Assembly: GCF_016907355.1 (NCBI RefSeq)
Contig: NZ_JAFBBW010000001.1
Location: forward strand, 3,720,001 to 3,784,000
Direction: 5' to 3'
Origin: Agromyces aurantiacus
GTDB lineage: Bacteria > Actinomycetota > Actinomycetes > Actinomycetales > Microbacteriaceae
DNA: 64,000 nt
Positions 61,641 through 64,000 of this stretch are shown piece by piece. Made by a program: the position numbers and the translations under genes. Below the pieces are notes generated by a model. It was not told the DNA's origin. It saw only the letters and a list, made by a program, of their open reading frames with translations, and ran no database searches. Position 1 is the first letter of the stretch. Each line of letters starts with the position of its first letter.

Positions 61641-64000
61641 TCAGCCCGCGGGGGTCGGCTCGGCCGGCTCGGCCGCCGCGGCCGCCTCGCGCTCGGCCCG
61701 CTTGGCCGCCCGCTTCGCCTTGCGGCGCTCGCGGCCGCCCTCGACGAGGTCGTAGAGCGCCGGCAGCACGAGCAGCGTGAGCAGCGTCGACGAGAGCAGC
61801 CCGCCGATCACGACGAGCGCGAGCGGCTGCGAGATGAAGCCGCCGCTGCCCGTGATGCCGAGCGCGAGCGGCAGCAGCGCGAAGATCGTCGCGAGCGCGG
61901 TCATCAGGATGGGCCGGAGCCGTCGGGAGGCGCCGTGCATGAGCGCGTCGCGCACGCTCATGCCGCGGTCGCGGTACTGGTTCACGAGGTCGATGAGCAC
62001 GATCGCATTCGTCACGACGATGCCCACGAGCATGAGCACGCCCACGAGCGAGGCGACGCCGAGCGGGATGCCGGTGATGACCTGCAGCAGGATGGCGCCG
62101 GTCGCCGCGAACGGCACCGAGACGAGCAGGAGCAGGGGCTGCAGCAGCGAGCGGAACGTCGCGACCATGACGACGTAGACGATGAGGATCGCCGCGAGCA
62201 GCGCGAGCCCCAGCTGCGAGAACGACTCCTGCTGGTCGGCCGTGACACCGCCGATCGACGCCGACGTGCCCGCCGGCAGGTCGACGCTCGCGACCGCCTG
62301 CTGCACCTGCCCGCTCGCCGTTCCGAGGTCATCGCCGGCCGGCGTCGCCGAGACCGTCGCGCTGCGCAGGCCCTTCACCGTGGTGATGGTGGCCGGGCCG
62401 TCGACCTGCTCGACCACGGCGAGCGTGTCGAGCCGGACCGGTCCGGTCGGGGTCGGCACCTCGAGCGCCTGCAGGGCCTCGACCGACGCGGGTGGCTCCT
62501 CCGAGGCGAGGTAGATCGTCAGCGTCTGCTCGTCGATCACGATCGAACCGGCCGCCTGCGGCTGCATGGCCGCGGAGACCACGCTCGCGAGCGCGACCTC
62601 GGAGTACCCGGCGTCGGCCGCCTTGGCGCGATCCACCTCGACGGCGATATAGGGGCGCGACTCCTCGAGGTTCGAGGTGACCTGGCTGAGCGAGTCGAGC
62701 CCGGAGAGCTCCTCGACCACGGCGTCGGTCGCGGCCCGCAGGTCCTCCGCGTTCGACGCGGTGATGTCGACCTCGATGTCGCTCGACGCGCCGAAGCCGC
62801 TCTGCGCCGACACCGTGACCTCGCCGACGTCCTCGAGGTCGGCGAGCTCCGAGCGGACCTCGGCCTGGAGGGCGTCCTGGTCGGCGTCCTCGTCGGTCGT
62901 CACGTTGTAGGTGACCGTGGAGCCGCTGCCGCCGAAGGCGGCGAGCGCGCCACCGCCCGTCGAGGTGCCGATCGAGGTCTGCACGGTCTCGACGCCGTCG
63001 ACGCCCCGGATCGCCTCCTCGACGGGCAGCGACGCCTCGGCGAGGTACTCCAGGCTCGACGAGACGGGCAGCTCCTGGGTGACGCGGAACGTGTTCTGGC
63101 CGCTCGAGCCGAGGAAGTTGGTCTTCATGAGCGGCGCGAGCGCGACCGTGCCGGCGAGCACGAGCACCGCCACGATGATGGTGATCGCGGAGTGCCGCAG
63201 GGTCCAGCCGAGGATCGGGAGGAAGCCCTTCTGCAGCCGTGACGGGTGCTCGAGCTCGTCGACGCGCGGCGCGCCGGTGGTCGTGGCCGGCGCCGCGACG
63301 GCCGCGGGGGCCGCGCCACCGCGGGCGGCGGGCTCGGGCCGGAGCCCCGTGGCGCCGTCGGCGCCGCGCAGCTCGGGCGCGAGCCACACCTCGTCGACGA
63401 AGGCGGCCGCCGCCGCGGCATCCTGCTCGCTCTGCCCCTTGGCCGGCTTCGCGGGCTTGAGGAACCAGTACGCGAGCACGGGAACGATGGTGAGCGACAC
63501 GAGCAACGAGGCGAGCAGCGCGATCGTGACCGTGAGCGAGAACGGACGGAACAGCTCGCCGGTCACGCCCTCGACGAGCGCGATCGGCAGGAAGACCGCG
63601 ACCGTGGTGATGGTCGACGCCGTGATCGCGCCCGCGACCTCGCGCACGGCGTGCACGATCGTCGAGGCCTTGTCGACGCCCGCGACGAGGTGCCGCTTGA
63701 TGTTCTCGATCACGACGATCGAGTCGTCGACGACGCGCCCGATCGAGATCGTCAGCGCGCCGAGCGTGAGGATGTTCAGCGTGTAGTCGGCCGCCTGCAG
63801 TCCGATGAACGTGATGAACACCGAGGTCGGGATCGAGATCGCTGTGACCAGCGTCGCGCGCACCGACATCAGGAACGCGAGGATGACGAGCACCGCGAAC
63901 AGCAGGCCGAGCAGGCCCTCGACCGCGAGCGACTCGATCGACTTCTCGATGTAGGGCGCCTGGTCGAACACGACCGTGAACTCGGCGCCGGGGTTGGTCG
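61641..64000 (-). CDS. RND-family efflux transporter permease (AcrB/HAE1-like), 3' part
   Basis: At least 785 residues, open to the right edge of the window, so the start is outside. Visible are the helix 2-6 block with the proton-relay Asp pair in IGRVVDDSIVVIENI, the second porter domain and the final helices ending before an Arg/Ala/Glu tail. About 60 residues in a cytoplasmic loop (after VLAYWFLKP) are Ala-rich and unlike E. coli AcrB. It belongs to actinobacterial single-component RND pumps rather than MmpL. Substrate unknown; no membrane fusion partner is seen in the window. Confidence 0.92.
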   Translation of the reverse strand, partial: TNPGAEFTVVFDQAPYIEKSIESLAVEGLLGLLFAVLVILAFLMSVRATLVTAISIPTSVFITFIGLQAADYTLNILTLGALTISIGRVVDDSIVVIENIKRHLVAGVDKASTIVHAVREVAGAITASTITTVAVFLPIALVEGVTGELFRPFSLTVTIALLASLLVSLTIVPVLAYWFLKPAKPAKGQSEQDAAAAAAFVDEVWLAPELRGADGATGLRPEPAARGGAAPAAVAAPATTTGAPRVDELEHPSRLQKGFLPILGWTLRHSAITIIVAVLVLAGTVALAPLMKTNFLGSSGQNTFRVTQELPVSSSLEYLAEASLPVEEAIRGVDGVETVQTSIGTSTGGGALAAFGGSGSTVTYNVTTDEDADQDALQAEVRSELADLEDVGEVTVSAQSGFGASSDIEVDITASNAEDLRAATDAVVEELSGLDSLSQVTSNLEESRPYIAVEVDRAKAADAGYSEVALASVVSAAMQPQAAGSIVIDEQTLTIYLASEEPPASVEALQALEVPTPTGPVRLDTLAVVEQVDGPATITTVKGLRSATVSATPAGDDLGTASGQVQQAVASVDLPAGTSASIGGVTADQQESFSQLGLALLAAILIVYVVMVATFRSLLQPLLLLVSVPFAATGAILLQVITGIPLGVASLVGVLMLVGIVVTNAIVLIDLVNQYRDRGMSVRDALMHGASRRLRPILMTALATIFALLPLALGITGSGGFISQPLALVVIGGLLSSTLLTLLVLPALYDLVEGGRERRKAKRAAKRAEREAAAAAEPAEPTPAG

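Overview
The window is a 64-kb stretch of a very GC-rich chromosome with dense coding on both strands, many 4-bp ATGA/GTGA gene overlaps, frequent GTG starts and several probable leaderless promoters. Gene content (phenylacetate degradation under a TetR repressor, an IclR-linked histidine pathway, DUF6457 and DUF6510 proteins, a collagen-like membrane protein, a RecQ helicase with a phosphoribosyltransferase-like tail) and the over-represented GGATG(C/T)/(A/G)CATCC hexamers suggest an actinobacterium, probably Microbacteriaceae (Agromyces-like). No rRNA, tRNA, CRISPR array, prophage or insertion sequence was recognised. The window looks like ordinary chromosome with a few small rearrangements.

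Layout. 1-874: 3' end of an Mrp/Mnh Na+/H+ antiporter operon (mnhE-F-G), then a stand-alone PGM1-type ATP-grasp ligase. 2.5-18.3 kb: a complete phenylacetate catabolon. On the minus strand are paaG, paaEDCBA and, further on, paaZ-paaH-paaF-paaJ. On the plus strand are paaI-paaK-paaR. A RecQ-like helicase and a SpoIIAA-like protein sit between the two parts. Two near-identical TetR-type operators (7482 and 18280) tie the parts into one regulon. 18.4-29.1 kb: general genes, namely a collagen-like membrane protein, a DEAD-box RNA helicase with an arginine/aspartate-rich repeat array, a GNAT, a secreted HNH nuclease, an esterase, a YihY protein and a glycosyltransferase. 29.2-36.4 kb: histidine utilisation (IclR regulator, hutH, hutU, hutI), with a LytM peptidase gene between hutH and hutU. 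hutG lies 17 kb away (52.3-53.4 kb) but carries the same 20-bp palindrome at the same distance from its start codon.

36.5-39.3 kb is a small rearranged zone. It holds two DUF503 genes and a decayed, internally deleted copy of the hutI 3' end with an in-frame stop. 39.0-52 kb is a molybdenum block: a sulfite-oxidase-type enzyme with its flavin reductase, two moeA genes, mobA, moaA, moaD, moaE, a moaC-mog fusion, moeZ, an HTH-TOBE protein and modABC. 51.9-64 kb holds a SixA-like phosphatase, hutG, a SHOCT protein, an epimerase, a P2A-type cation ATPase, a CPH-type copper ATPase behind a copper-type operator, a GntR regulator with a degenerate HAD protein, and the 3' part of an RND efflux pump.

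The strongest observations are: (1) a hut regulon of three palindromes at invariant spacing, centred near -62 of likely leaderless promoters; (2) a palindromic repeat lying in frame inside hutI and present again as an intergenic element at 60.2 kb; (3) a second palindromic repeat family in frame in the paaD 5' end and forming the paaZ stop codon; (4) the hutI remnant. I found no convincing wholly new defence or biosynthetic system; the stand-alone PGM1-like ligase and the RecQ-phosphoribosyltransferase fusion are the nearest candidates.
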